The notes under the pieces are model-generated. The model had not been told where the DNA came from. It did not search any database and saw only the letters and a list, made by a program, of their open reading frames with translations. This document shows positions 31,605 through 40,518 of a stretch of DNA of 40,518 nt, piece after piece. Origin of the DNA: Chitinophagales bacterium (GTDB taxonomy: Bacteria > Bacteroidota > Bacteroidia > Chitinophagales > UBA2359); contig JAHDIA010000003.1 of NCBI GenBank assembly GCA_020631035.1, positions 1-40,518 of the forward strand, given 5' to 3'. Each line of letters opens with the position of its first letter. Position 1 is the stretch's first letter. The translations under genes and the position numbers were made by a program.

Positions 31605-31724
31605 ATGGCTACTGCCACAACTTCAAAAGCGGTCAGAACAATCGGCGTACAAATCATCAAAGCAGTTTTTTCCCATTTTCAAATGATGAAAAATAAAAAA
31701 CTGTGGGAGGAATTTAGCTCGTAA
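31605..31724 (+). CDS. Possible 39-residue protein
   Basis: ATG at 31605 opens a 39-codon frame (MATATTSKAVRTIGVQIIKA ... MMKNKKLWEEFSS) ending TAA at 31722. Its codons look reasonable and nothing else explains the stretch, but it is too short to be sure. Confidence 0.25.
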   Translation: MATATTSKAVRTIGVQIIKAVFSHFQMMKNKKLWEEFSS

Positions 31725-32164
31725 AGGGTTTTGGGGTGCTGCATCGAGATAAAGCAAATCCTTGATGATTTGGCTTACTGTTTGAGCCGATTGTTATACT
31801 GTGAGAGCGTTGATGTGTAGTGATATACTTGAATTCGCCAATTTATATGAATGCTATCAAAGTTAAAGGTTTCTTGCTCGATCTTCAAAAAATATGTCTG
31901 ACTTATAGTATTGCCGATGTAATTGTCATTTTTGTTTTTTGAATTGCGGGGGGGATAGGGCGAAAGATACCCGTGCTGGCACGACTGAACACAGCAGAGA
32001 TACCAGACTGAACCTTGCAGAAGTGGGACGAGTTGCCCCAAAAGAAACTACTACAACCAGACAAACTATTGCAATGGTGGTTTTTAAAAATCCTCTCAAT
32101 AAAACGATCATTAAGTTTAGTATCTTCGCTTTTCATTTTCAAGATATTATCTATACTATAATCA
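31725..32164. other. Non-coding region before the restriction-modification genes with a GC-rich block
   Basis: Mostly AT-rich without a gene. At about 31945-32045 lies a GC-rich block with CGTGC-TG-GCACG and other short hairpins, standing out sharply from its surroundings, in the same way as 1333-1415. It ends about 120 bp before mod and may be a leader RNA or a dispersed structured repeat. Confidence 0.4.
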
Positions 32165-35107
32165 ATGACAAGTTACGACAAGCTAATAAACATACTCCGT
32201 GAAGTATTCCAGATAGATCAAGCCGATTTAGATTTTGGGATTTACAAGATAATGAACCAAAGACGAGAGCAGATTAATCAGTTCTTGGAAAATGATTTAT
32301 TGACCCAAGTGGAAAGCATTTTGGCAGATGCTGTGGGTATTGATACCAGTGCCATAAAAGAGCAGTTGGATAAAGTGATTAGTGGTTTGAAAGCTGCTGA
32401 CTTTACCAAGACTGAAATAGAATTGAATCAAAAAGTCATTGGACTGAAAAAGGAATTGGCACAAGCTGGCGATAATACCATACTTCAAAATGATGTGTTT
32501 TCACATCTGACCAATTTCTTCAAACGCTATTACCACAAGGGCGATTTTATCTCGATGCGTCGGTATAAAAAAGATGTCTATGCCATTCCTTATGAGGGGG
32601 AGGAAGTAAAACTGCATTGGGCAAATCACGATCAGTATTACATCAAAACTGCGGAATACCTAAAGAATTACAGCTTTATGTTGCCACAGGGTAAAAAGGT
32701 GGTGTTTGAACTCAAAGAAGCCTCTACTGAAAAAGACAATAACAAGGCACAAAATGGCAAGGAGCGAAAGTTTAAAGTTTTTGAGGATCAGCCGTTGGAA
32801 GTGATAAGTGATAAAGTTCTAAAGATATACTTTACTTACAAAACAGAGAGCAAAGGAGAAAAGCAAGATGACCTAAACCAACAAGGCTTTGAAGCCATTA
32901 AAAGCCAACTCACCAAAGATTGGTTTGATGTACTGCAAGCCAAGCCAACTGAAAAGAAGAAAGACAGAACCTTGCTAGAAAAGCACATCAATGATTTTAC
33001 GGCTCGCAATAGTTTTGATTATTTCATTCATAAAGACTTGGGCGGTTTTTTGAATAGGGAATTGGATTTTTACATTAAAAATGAAGTCTTACACATTGAC
33101 GATATTGACCACGAAAAGCCTGACCAATTTGTAAAGCAGTTGAGTAAGGTAAAAGCCATCAAAGCCATTGCCCGAAAGCTCATTACCTTCTTGGCACAGA
33201 TAGAGGACTTTCAGAAAAAAATGTGGTTAAAAAAGAAGTTTGTAGTAGAAAGCAATTATTGCTTGACCCTTGACCACATTCCAGAAAGTTTTTACCCTGA
33301 AATAGTGGAGAATACCCGCCAATGGGACGAATGGGAAGAGCTGTTTGCCATTTCTGAAATAAAAGGGGAAAAGATAGAGATACTTAAAGCACAACCTTAT
33401 TTGGTGCTAGATACCAAATTATTTAGTGAAGATTTTAAGTTGCGACTATTAGCGGAAATTGAAGATATAGACGGCAAGGTGAATGGCTTGCTTGTTAATT
33501 CAGAGAATTTTCAAGCGTTGCAACTGCTTCAAGGAAAATATAACAATGAGGTGAAATGTATTTATTTAGATCCACCATATAATACAGGTAAAGACGGATT
33601 TAATTATAAGGATAATTTCCAACATAGTAGCTGGATTACGATGGCATTTGAAAGAATAAGTTTGGGAAAGTCTTTAATGAGCAAGAACGCTGGAATAGCA
33701 ATCAGTATTGATGATAATGAATTAAACCGACTTAGTTTTTTACTTAACAATGCGTTCGGAGAACATAATAAAATTGCAAATGTTATTTGGAAAAAAAGAT
33801 CAGGACCTCCAAATGATAAAAAAATAGGTACTGTTCAAGAATATATACCTGTATTTGCTAAAGATATATTAGAGATAGATTTACAGAATAAAACAAGAAG
33901 TGAAGAACAATTAAAAAGATATAAAAATCCAGATAATCACCCCAAAGGCAGGTGGGCTTCAGATAATTTGATGGCTAATGTTAAAGGTGGTAGGTATGTA
34001 GAATCACTTAATTTTCCAATTGAGAATCCAAATACAGGAGAGTCTCATTATCCTGGCAAAAATGGGAATTGGCGATTTAATAAAGAGAAGATAGAAAGGC
34101 TTTTGGAAAATAATGAGATTTATTTTGGTGCAGATGGTAAAGGAAGACCAAAACTAAAAAGGTTTTTATGTGATGTAAAAGAAGGTGTGCCTTTTTCTTC
34201 TTTGTGGGATTATTTACCCTATAATAATTCAGCATCTAAAAGTTTAGAAAGTATGTTTGGTGACATTAATATATTTGATACCCCCAAACCAGTTGAACTT
34301 ATAGAGGAAGTGATTAATTTAATTAATGGCAAAAAAAGTATAATATTAGATTATTTTGCAGGTTCAGCAACAACAGGACACGCTGTTATTAATCTAAACA
34401 AAAGTGATGGTGGAGATAGAAGGTATATACTTGTTGAGATGGGCGAGTATTTTAATTTAGTCACTAAACCCCGAATCCTCAAAGTCATTCATTCTCCCGA
34501 CTGGAAAGACGGCAAGCCCACCAATCGAGAAGGGGGCAGCTCACACATCATTAAAACTTTGCGCCTTGAAAGCTATGAGGACACCCTCAATAACTTAATT
34601 CTCCAAGACCATTTAACAGAGTATGCTGATTTGTTCAGCGATGCCAAGAACAAAGAAAGTTATATGCTCAACTATATGTTGGAAATGGAAAGCCGAGATA
34701 TGCTCTCCATTGAAGACTTTGAAAAGCCCTTTGATTACCAATTGACCATTACTGAAAATAATGAGCCAAAACCTACAAAGGTAGATATGGTTGAAACCTT
34801 TAATTACTTGATGGGCTTTAGCATCAAAACCCAAAAGCACACAGAAGAAGGCTACCGAGTATTGACCGCACAAAATAGGGCAGGGGAGAATGTGCTTATT
34901 ATTTGGCGTGATTTTGAAAAGCACAGCAACGAAGATTTACACAACTTTTTCATAGCCAACGGCTGGCACGAAAACCCATCATTCAAGCACGTTTATACCA
35001 ATGGGCGCACCACCTTATTGACCATCCGAAAAGAAACCGACAACTGGCAACTTCATCAGATAGAGCTTGAATTTCGCCAACGTATGTTTGATGTACAAGA
35101 CGTATGA
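32165..35107 (+). CDS. mod: Type III restriction-modification methyltransferase subunit (Mod)
   Basis: 980 residues. Residues 1-~440 are a long N-terminal region (YDKLINILREVFQIDQADLD, YYHKGDFISMRRYKKDVYAI). A beta-class N6-adenine methyltransferase follows: DPPYNTG (D470), target-recognition region ~510-720, then LDYFAGSATTGHAV (~729-742), which binds SAM. The DPPY-before-FxGxG order is that of type III Mod enzymes. Mod gives sequence specificity and protects host DNA. It is longer than EcoP-type Mod because of the N-terminal part. The middle third is clearly more AT-rich than both ends. Its stop overlaps the res start by 4 bp. Confidence 0.9.
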   Translation: MTSYDKLINILREVFQIDQADLDFGIYKIMNQRREQINQFLENDLLTQVESILADAVGIDTSAIKEQLDKVISGLKAADFTKTEIELNQKVIGLKKELAQAGDNTILQNDVFSHLTNFFKRYYHKGDFISMRRYKKDVYAIPYEGEEVKLHWANHDQYYIKTAEYLKNYSFMLPQGKKVVFELKEASTEKDNNKAQNGKERKFKVFEDQPLEVISDKVLKIYFTYKTESKGEKQDDLNQQGFEAIKSQLTKDWFDVLQAKPTEKKKDRTLLEKHINDFTARNSFDYFIHKDLGGFLNRELDFYIKNEVLHIDDIDHEKPDQFVKQLSKVKAIKAIARKLITFLAQIEDFQKKMWLKKKFVVESNYCLTLDHIPESFYPEIVENTRQWDEWEELFAISEIKGEKIEILKAQPYLVLDTKLFSEDFKLRLLAEIEDIDGKVNGLLVNSENFQALQLLQGKYNNEVKCIYLDPPYNTGKDGFNYKDNFQHSSWITMAFERISLGKSLMSKNAGIAISIDDNELNRLSFLLNNAFGEHNKIANVIWKKRSGPPNDKKIGTVQEYIPVFAKDILEIDLQNKTRSEEQLKRYKNPDNHPKGRWASDNLMANVKGGRYVESLNFPIENPNTGESHYPGKNGNWRFNKEKIERLLENNEIYFGADGKGRPKLKRFLCDVKEGVPFSSLWDYLPYNNSASKSLESMFGDINIFDTPKPVELIEEVINLINGKKSIILDYFAGSATTGHAVINLNKSDGGDRRYILVEMGEYFNLVTKPRILKVIHSPDWKDGKPTNREGGSSHIIKTLRLESYEDTLNNLILQDHLTEYADLFSDAKNKESYMLNYMLEMESRDMLSIEDFEKPFDYQLTITENNEPKPTKVDMVETFNYLMGFSIKTQKHTEEGYRVLTAQNRAGENVLIIWRDFEKHSNEDLHNFFIANGWHENPSFKHVYTNGRTTLLTIRKETDNWQLHQIELEFRQRMFDVQDV

Positions 35108-38100
35108 ATCCCCTAGAAAAGAAAACAGTAATGGCAAAAAAGAAACAAGCAATAAGATTAAACGATGCGTTGGTACTGAACCGCTACCTATTACAACAGT
35201 TTGGCTTTGATGATTTGGAAACATTGAGCAGCAGTCTCAAAGAATCCAATTTGGAGCAGTACAGCGAAAATAATGAAAGCTACTTTTTTAAAGAACTGGA
35301 AAAGGTTTTGCCCGACTATGCCCCTTTGTCTGGTCAGCTTCAAAGCTATGATGAAAACATCATCAGTCATACCCTTGCCATTTCAGCCAATAGAGACGAA
35401 ACGATAAAGTGGAAATACTTTCAATATTTGAGCTTGCTATTTACAGAAGTCTATTTAGACCAATATTTTAAAGACAAAAAAGCACTACTCAAAAACATAA
35501 ATACCTTCATTGCAGAGTTTAATGATCCACTCAATGACAAGGTGAAAAATGAGACAGGAGCAGTTGTTGAACCTTACACAGAAAGTGAACTCAATACCCT
35601 TGCTTTTTGGAATGCCACAGGATCAGGCAAGACCCTTTTAATGCACATCAACATCAAGCAATTTCAGCATTATGCAGAAAAGTACGAAGCCGATGAGATC
35701 AATAAAATATTACTGGTTACACCCAATGAAGGTTTGTCGAATCAGCATTTAGAGGAATTTACCTTGTCGGGCATTGAAGCAGAGATATTCAGCAAAAAAA
35801 GCAGCGATGCCTTTTCAGGAAAGAATGTTGAGATCATTGAGATAAGCAAACTAGCCGAAACAAGCGGAGAAAAAACAGTAGCCGTTGAAGCCTTTGAAAC
35901 CAATAATTTAGTATTGATTGACGAAGGACACAGAGGAGTAGCAGGGGAGCAATGGAAAAGTCGGAGAGATACATTGAGTCTCAACGGATTTGCCTTTGAG
36001 TATTCCGCCACATTTGGACAAGCGGTGAGTGCAGCCAATGGAAAAGTCAAAAAAAGCCTTATTCAAGAATATGCCAAAACCATACTCTTTGATTACTCAT
36101 ACAAATACTTTTACAATGATGGTTATGGCAAAGACTTCTCCATACTGAACATACCAGAAGCCAATGAAGGGGAGTTTTTACAAAAGTATATGACAGGGGC
36201 ATTGTTGAGCTTTTACCAACAAAAAATAGTATTTGCCGAAAACGAAAAACAAGCCCAGCTCTTCCAGATAGAAAACCCATTGTGGGTGTTTGTCGGTTCG
36301 AGTGTCAATGCTGTTCGTACCGAAAAAAAACAAGCCAAATCAGATGTCATTGCCATCATCAGCTTCTTTTCAACTTTCATCAAAGATGAAGCAACAAGCA
36401 TCAAACACATAAGACAAATATTGGAAGGCGAGGACGGCATCATCAATGAGTATGGACAATCTATATTCCGCTATTCCTTTGACTACATCAGGCAAAAAGG
36501 CATAACCGCTGATGTCATTTACAAAGACATTTTACAAAGCGTATTCAATACCAATGTATCAGGCGCAAATGTATATTTAGACAATCTCAAAGGCGTTGAC
36601 GGAGAATTGGGGCTTAGAGTGGGAGATGGTGAATATTTTGGTGTCATCAATGTAGGTGATGAAAAGAAGCTGCACAAGCTATGTATGGCAAATAATGTAG
36701 AAGGGGGAGACAAAGAATTTGCCGTTTCATTATTTGATGAAATAAACAAGCCACATTCAAGCGTAAACGTTTTGATTGGTTCAAAGAAATTCACAGAAGG
36801 TTGGAGTTCTTGGCGAGTAAGCACAATGGGCTTAATGAATGTCGGACGAGGGCAAGGTTCACAGATCATACAATTATTTGGTCGTGGTGTACGATTGAAA
36901 GGGTATCAAAAGAGCCTCAAACGAAGCCGAGACTTAGACCGCCACCAGCAGCCCAAGAGTAAAATACCCAACTATCTACCCACTTTGGAAACCCTTAATA
37001 TATTTGGTATTCGTGCCGACTATATGATGAATTTCAAAGAGTATTTGAAAGAAGAAGGCTTGCCCACCGACTCAATGGAAGAAGTGAGCATACCAGTAAT
37101 GCCTACCATCAAACTAGACAATATCAGACTAAAGAAGATAGGCACAAAAGAAGGTGTGTCATTTGAAGCCGACAACCGCATACACTTGGTGATGGAAAAG
37201 AACCTATGCAAAGAAAGCACGGCTGTATTAGACTGGTATCCCAAAGTTCAATCTGTGCGCTCCAATGATGTAGCAGAGCAAGTGATTACCTATAAAAATA
37301 CCCGCAACTATTTACCCACATTTGTTGCTTTATTCCTTGATTGGAATGCACTATACAAAGAACTGTCTAAATTCACATCAGAGCGCAATTGGGAGAGCCT
37401 ACACTTTGACAACAATGACTTAAAAAAGATCCTTCAAACAAAAGGCTGGTTTACCCTTTACATTCCAGACACCGATGCCAATGCCAATGTACCCCAAAAA
37501 GGCGTATGGCAACAGATCGCAACGGCACTACTCAAACAATACTGTGAACGCTTTTACAACTACAAAAAGAACGAGTATTTATCCAAACATTTAGAGCTAC
37601 AAATCCTCACCCCTGATGATGAGAATTTTGAGGAAGAATACAGAATCTTAATCAAGGAGTCAGAGCAGAAAATCATTGAGAATTTACACAAGCTCAAAGC
37701 CGATATAGAAGCAGGCAGATTCACAGAAGATTTTAAAATTGATGGCAACAATTTCAAAGCCATTCACTACCTCAATCATTTGTACAATCCATTGTTGTAC
37801 CTCAATGGTAAGCAGTACCAAGACTTTGTGAAGATCACACCAGTTGCCCTTAATGATGGGGAGAACCGATTTATCAGCGATCTCAAAAAGTTTCACGAAA
37901 AACGTCCAGACTATTTTGATGGAAAAGAGTTGTATTTATTACGCAACAAGAGCAGAAGCGGAATAGGCTTTTTTCAAGCAAGCAATTTTTACCCCGACTT
38001 TATTTTGTGGGTAGTTGAGGGCGACCATCAGCACATCGTATTTTTAGACCCAAAAGGCTTGTTGAACATCACGGGCATCAATCACCCAAAGCTGCGGTTT

Positions 38101-38304
38101 CACCAGACCATCAAAACCGACATTGAGCCACAACTCAAAGACCCCAATATCAACCTTCATTCCTTCATCATATCCGTTACGCCACACAGCCGTTTAAAGC
38201 ATTGGCAGGGAGGAGAGACCATTGCAGACTTCAATGCTTGTGGTGTGTATTTTCAGGAGGATCAGGCGAGTAGTTATGTTGTGGAGATTTTGGAGGGGTT
38301 GTAG
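35104..38304 (+). CDS. res: Type III restriction endonuclease/helicase subunit (Res)
   Basis: 1066 residues. Walker A is ATGSGKTLLMH (~172-182), a DEAD-like motif II is LIDEGHRG (~272-279), and helicase motif VI lies near QLFGRGVRLKGY (~590-600). The C-terminal nuclease is PDFILWVVEGDHQHIVFLDPKG-like (split here as PDFILW and IVFLDPKG, ~965-985), a PD...DxK active site. Res translocates or diffuses after ATP hydrolysis and cuts when two sites meet. The 4-bp ATGA overlap with mod couples translation, keeping nuclease with methylase. Confidence 0.9.
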   Translation: MNPLEKKTVMAKKKQAIRLNDALVLNRYLLQQFGFDDLETLSSSLKESNLEQYSENNESYFFKELEKVLPDYAPLSGQLQSYDENIISHTLAISANRDETIKWKYFQYLSLLFTEVYLDQYFKDKKALLKNINTFIAEFNDPLNDKVKNETGAVVEPYTESELNTLAFWNATGSGKTLLMHINIKQFQHYAEKYEADEINKILLVTPNEGLSNQHLEEFTLSGIEAEIFSKKSSDAFSGKNVEIIEISKLAETSGEKTVAVEAFETNNLVLIDEGHRGVAGEQWKSRRDTLSLNGFAFEYSATFGQAVSAANGKVKKSLIQEYAKTILFDYSYKYFYNDGYGKDFSILNIPEANEGEFLQKYMTGALLSFYQQKIVFAENEKQAQLFQIENPLWVFVGSSVNAVRTEKKQAKSDVIAIISFFSTFIKDEATSIKHIRQILEGEDGIINEYGQSIFRYSFDYIRQKGITADVIYKDILQSVFNTNVSGANVYLDNLKGVDGELGLRVGDGEYFGVINVGDEKKLHKLCMANNVEGGDKEFAVSLFDEINKPHSSVNVLIGSKKFTEGWSSWRVSTMGLMNVGRGQGSQIIQLFGRGVRLKGYQKSLKRSRDLDRHQQPKSKIPNYLPTLETLNIFGIRADYMMNFKEYLKEEGLPTDSMEEVSIPVMPTIKLDNIRLKKIGTKEGVSFEADNRIHLVMEKNLCKESTAVLDWYPKVQSVRSNDVAEQVITYKNTRNYLPTFVALFLDWNALYKELSKFTSERNWESLHFDNNDLKKILQTKGWFTLYIPDTDANANVPQKGVWQQIATALLKQYCERFYNYKKNEYLSKHLELQILTPDDENFEEEYRILIKESEQKIIENLHKLKADIEAGRFTEDFKIDGNNFKAIHYLNHLYNPLLYLNGKQYQDFVKITPVALNDGENRFISDLKKFHEKRPDYFDGKELYLLRNKSRSGIGFFQASNFYPDFILWVVEGDHQHIVFLDPKGLLNITGINHPKLRFHQTIKTDIEPQLKDPNINLHSFIISVTPHSRLKHWQGGETIADFNACGVYFQEDQASSYVVEILEGL

Positions 38305-38373
38305 GGAACTATTTAGATAGATTTAGAATTAAAGTGTGGTATAATATGTTTAATAAAATTAAAATATAGTTCG

Positions 38374-38592
38374 ATGAGTAAAGACGCACCTGGTATGAAA
38401 GGCGAGAGAGCCAGAACCAATGACGGAACATTAAGAGAAAAGAGAAGTGATACCCACGTTTCCACAATTGAAAAACAGTATGGAAGAGATTTTGGAGTTA
38501 GGGGAGATATGCACTTAGGCACATTGTTAGAGAAGCTCAATATGGATTCTCTCAATGACTTAATCCAAAGTAATAAAGGAAAGAAAAAGTAA
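38374..38592 (+). CDS. Small conserved-looking hypothetical protein
   Basis: 72 residues, very polar: MSKDAPGMKGERARTNDGTL, KRSDTHVSTIEKQYGRDFGV, LGTLLEKLNMDSLNDLIQSN. It reads like a small soluble protein with a disordered, Arg-rich start. No family name is given with confidence. It starts 69 bp after res and may belong to the same transcription unit. Confidence 0.6.
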   Translation: MSKDAPGMKGERARTNDGTLREKRSDTHVSTIEKQYGRDFGVRGDMHLGTLLEKLNMDSLNDLIQSNKGKKK

Positions 38593-38601
38593 AAGACTTA
38601 C

Positions 38602-39450
38602 TTATACTTCTTCCAAAAACTGCAAAACATTTCTACGCATAAGTGAAAGATGATTACTAAAAGAGTGGTCATCAAAATAAAGTTGTAGAGTGGCTGGGCG
38701 ATTCAACTTTTTTAATGCCTCAGCCATTTTTACACTCTGGGAATAGTGTACCTTTCTGTCATCAATTCCGTGAGCTAGAAGCAAGGGCGTATTTTTACAA
38801 ATGGCATCAGCCCAATAGATGGGAGAGCGTTTTTGTATGTTCTGCGTTGTCATTTCATACATATCACGATGAAACTCTTGCATTGTCGGTCGGGCAAGAT
38901 AAGACTGCGCTAGATCACTCACGCCAGCGATACTTACCGCTTTTTTTATCCAATTGACCTTACTCAAACAATGTAAGACCATAGAACCACCTCGACTATG
39001 ACCAATGATACTGATATTGGATTGATTGACCCATTGACACTCATTGAATACCTCTTTTAGATTTAAGACATCAAAAACGTCTTGACCGCAAAACTGATCT
39101 TTGCCAGTACTGCCTCCGTTTCCTCTGTATTGAGAAGCAGCTACTACATAGCCTTTTTGACAAAGCCACAGGCATTGCCTCAATACATTGGCGATAGTCA
39201 GCATACCGAAATTCTTTGCGCCTCCCCTACAATACAGCACAAGGGGAGCAGGCTGTATCATTTGTTTTGGTGCAAGCACAAAGCCATTGATAAGCTCTTT
39301 TTCTGATGGGTATTGAATGCTCAACAAATCAACAGTTTGGAGTGCATCACAAATGAATTGGTAAAGTTGGGGCTTGTTTTCTTGGACTTTCAAAGGCACG
39401 TCATTTGCCTGTACCACTCGACTTTTAACTACGGAAAGACAAGCCTTCAT
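38602..39450 (-). CDS. Alpha/beta hydrolase (prolyl-oligopeptidase-like)
   Basis: 282 residues without signal peptide. Nucleophile elbow GHSRGG (S152), oxyanion-side VLYCRGGAKNFG, SQYRGNGGSTG, HGIDDRKV (D231) and DDHSF (H262) complete a plausible Ser-Asp-His triad. The family comprises serine peptidases and esterases of the S9/dienelactone type; the substrate is unknown. It ends convergently 10 bp from the 38374 gene. Probably cargo rather than plasmid backbone. Confidence 0.85.
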   Translation of the reverse strand: MKACLSVVKSRVVQANDVPLKVQENKPQLYQFICDALQTVDLLSIQYPSEKELINGFVLAPKQMIQPAPLVLYCRGGAKNFGMLTIANVLRQCLWLCQKGYVVAASQYRGNGGSTGKDQFCGQDVFDVLNLKEVFNECQWVNQSNISIIGHSRGGSMVLHCLSKVNWIKKAVSIAGVSDLAQSYLARPTMQEFHRDMYEMTTQNIQKRSPIYWADAICKNTPLLLAHGIDDRKVHYSQSVKMAEALKKLNRPATLQLYFDDHSFSNHLSLMRRNVLQFLEEV

Positions 39451-39482
39451 ATTGGCATTATAAAAAACAGACCAATGATGTA

Positions 39483-39512
39483 AACCATTGATCTGTCTAT
39501 AATCCTCATAGC
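39483..39512 (-). terminator. Hairpin after the 39517 gene
   Basis: CAATG and CATTG, extended by AGA and TCT, form a stem between the Cys-rich protein gene and the hydrolase. Probable terminator; no long T-run. Confidence 0.4.
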
Positions 39513-39516
39513 AGGA

Positions 39517-39954
39517 TTATTTGTCACTGTTACAACTTGCATTGCAATTACTTTGACCACAGTTGTTACTACAAGCTCCATCACCTGTGCCATCATTACA
39601 ATCAGCCAAGACCAGAACATCTTGTTTAGAATGAACAGTTTTCTTGTTTAAGAGCAACTGCATCTTCTGCTTCTTGTGTGAATCCTCAGCCATTCCAGTT
39701 GGTATGTGGTGGATATAAGTACCATAGCGGTCATTGCAGAAAGTTGTGTACTTACGAGAGTCCAAAATAAAATGATGCCAAGCCTCATCTACCAGTTTTG
39801 TAGGGGAAGATGATTTTTTTGTCTCAACGCCTTTGTCAAGATAGGCAACAACATCATCAAATATTTGGGAAGCTCTACTTAGGTCACCAATGCCATATTG
39901 AGCATTAAAACGCTCTATGGTTTCCATTGGGACACGGACATTTGTGTTAATCAT
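39517..39954 (-). CDS. GRDP-like (DUF1399-type) protein with Cys-rich tail
   Basis: 145 residues. The segment LVDEAWHHFILDSRKYTTFC and RYGTYIHHIPTG matches the glycine-rich-domain-protein-like core (DE.WH..ILD...Y...C...G..IHH.P). After ~30 linker residues comes a small tail with five Cys (119, 128, 132, 137, 141) among Asn/Ser/Gly/Asp. Bacterial members often end in Cys/Gly-rich tails; the function is unknown. The tail could bind metal or be modified. Two 17-bp near-identical boxes sit at and upstream of the start codon, suggesting tight regulation. Confidence 0.7.
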   Translation of the reverse strand: MINTNVRVPMETIERFNAQYGIGDLSRASQIFDDVVAYLDKGVETKKSSSPTKLVDEAWHHFILDSRKYTTFCNDRYGTYIHHIPTGMAEDSHKKQKMQLLLNKKTVHSKQDVLVLADCNDGTGDGACSNNCGQSNCNASCNSDK

Positions 39955-40009
39955 AGTACTATGAATGTGTTTAATTAAAAAATATGATCACTTTAATCAT
40001 AGCAGTATG
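39947..40009. promoter_or_regulatory. Paired operator-like boxes of the 39517 gene
   Basis: TTAATCATAGTACTATG (39947-39963, containing palindrome CATAGTACTATG) and TTAATCATAGCAGTATG (39993-40009) agree at 15 of 17 positions, 46 bp apart. The first overlaps the ATG of the minus-strand gene. Confidence 0.5.
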
Positions 40010-40043
40010 TCAAGGTAGGTCAAGTTATTTTTTCAAGTTTAAA

Positions 40044-40071
40044 GAGCCAGTCTTTGTAATAAGACCAGCTC
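40044..40071 (-). terminator. Terminator after radC copy 2
   Basis: GAGC-CA-GTCTT, a 6-nt loop, and AAGAC-CA-GCTC form a symmetric stem directly downstream of the radC stop on the minus strand, followed by a short T stretch. Confidence 0.65.
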
Positions 40072-40078
40072 CAAGTTT

Positions 40079-40518
40079 TTAAATAAGTCCTTCATCTGCA
40101 AAAGAATAATAGCCAAAGGGGGTAACAATCAAGTGATCCAGTAAAGTAATATCTACAAATTTGCTTCCTTGTCTGAGTTTGTTGGTCAGTTTCTTGTCTG
40201 CCTCTGATGGGCGCAAATTGCTCGATGGGTGGTTATGCGCCAAAATGATACTAGAGGCGCATACTTTCAAAGCAGTACCCAAAATGATTTTGGCATCAGC
40301 TACTGTTCCAGCGACCCCACCTTGTGAGATGCGATGCAGTCCAAGTATTTGATTGGCTCTATTAAGATACAAAACCTTAAATTCCTCAAAGTATTCAACA
40401 GTTGATTTGTTCCAAGTTCTCCAGAAAACCTCATAAGAATCACTACTGGATCGAATGGTAAGCCTATCTTCTTTTTTGATGGTAGCTGAGTAGCTTACTT
40501 GGATTTCTGCGACTTTGA
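40079..40518 (-). CDS. radC: RadC-like JAB-domain protein, copy 2 (5' end outside window)
   Basis: The minus strand is open from the window edge to TAA at 40079, giving the C-terminal ~145 residues of RadC. It includes RANQILGLHRISQGG, the JAMM motif AHNHPSSNLRPSEAD (two His, Ser, Asp for zinc) and the ending TPFGYYSFADEGLI. By alignment to copy 1, the missing 5' part is about 23 codons, for a total near 169 residues, a normal plasmid RadC length. Compared with copy 1 over 277 bp there are only two amino-acid differences, both conservative (Val/Ile, Ile/Leu). Confidence 0.92.
   Translation of the reverse strand, partial: KVAEIQVSYSATIKKEDRLTIRSSSDSYEVFWRTWNKSTVEYFEEFKVLYLNRANQILGLHRISQGGVAGTVADAKIILGTALKVCASSIILAHNHPSSNLRPSEADKKLTNKLRQGSKFVDITLLDHLIVTPFGYYSFADEGLI

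Noticed and set aside
1-40518. Simple circular plasmid with terminal overlap
   Set aside because: The 277-bp overlap is only about 94% identical with third-codon bias, so a perfect circle join is not supported. A circular molecule with two radC copies remains possible.

Overview
The window reads as accessory DNA of a Bacteroidota bacterium, most likely a plasmid or plasmid-derived mobile element. The sequence is AT-rich, clear promoters follow the Bacteroidota TTTG / TAnnTTTG pattern, and many genes belong to families typical of that phylum: a CzcA-TolC fusion, DUF6660, a GDCCVxC protein, DUF2958 and ArdC. No rRNA, tRNA, CRISPR array or insertion-sequence transposase was found. Both ends lie in a radC gene. 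The shared 277 bp differ at 16 positions, 14 of them third codon positions, so these look like two diverged radC copies and not a simple circular overlap.

Layout: (1) 1-2060 holds a partial radC, ardA, a 9-bp repeat array, a GC-rich hairpin element and a truncated DUF7222-type gene. (2) 2338-13061 is a heavy-metal resistance module: a DUF6660 small secreted protein, a CzcA-TolC fusion pump, a CzcB adaptor, a Fur-family repressor, an ICMT-like methyltransferase, a MerT-like/GDCCVxC fusion, a VOC protein and a CadA/ZntA-type P-type ATPase, followed by a convergent serine recombinase. Two copies of a TGCAAT-N3-ATTGCA palindrome are the probable operators. (3) 13064-14340 is a DUF3800 gene behind a structured leader RNA that ends in an intrinsic terminator touching the start codon; this unit is bracketed by long inverted and direct repeats. 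(4) 14435-22403 is a very AT-rich block with a hypothetical gene, two exported proteins of unknown function, and a 1157-residue VirD4/TraG-like coupling protein with an unusual 660-residue membrane/coiled-coil front half, plus two small basic proteins. (5) 22405-24125 has a mobilization relaxase, a MobC-like protein and a probable oriT hairpin. (6) 24126-25161 has mazEF and DUF2958. (7) 25358-26805 is a partition locus: parA, a small RHH-like partner, and arrays of 9-bp phased repeats on both sides. (8) 26912-28293 has ardC. (9) 28860-30760 is the replicon, a Rep_3-type initiator between two iteron clusters. (10) 30941-32160 has small hypothetical genes and a GC-rich structured element. (11) 32165-38304 is a type III restriction-modification pair (mod, res). 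(12) 38374-40518 has small and accessory genes and the second radC.

Together these make a mobilizable, partitioned iteron plasmid that carries metal resistance, its own restriction system and several anti-restriction genes. The least explained parts are the 9-bp phased arrays at four loci (reminiscent of omega/ParG-type heptad operators but with a 9-bp period), a conserved box next to two of them and near oriT, the DUF3800-RNA cassette, and the coupling protein with two exported companions but no other secretion-channel gene in view.
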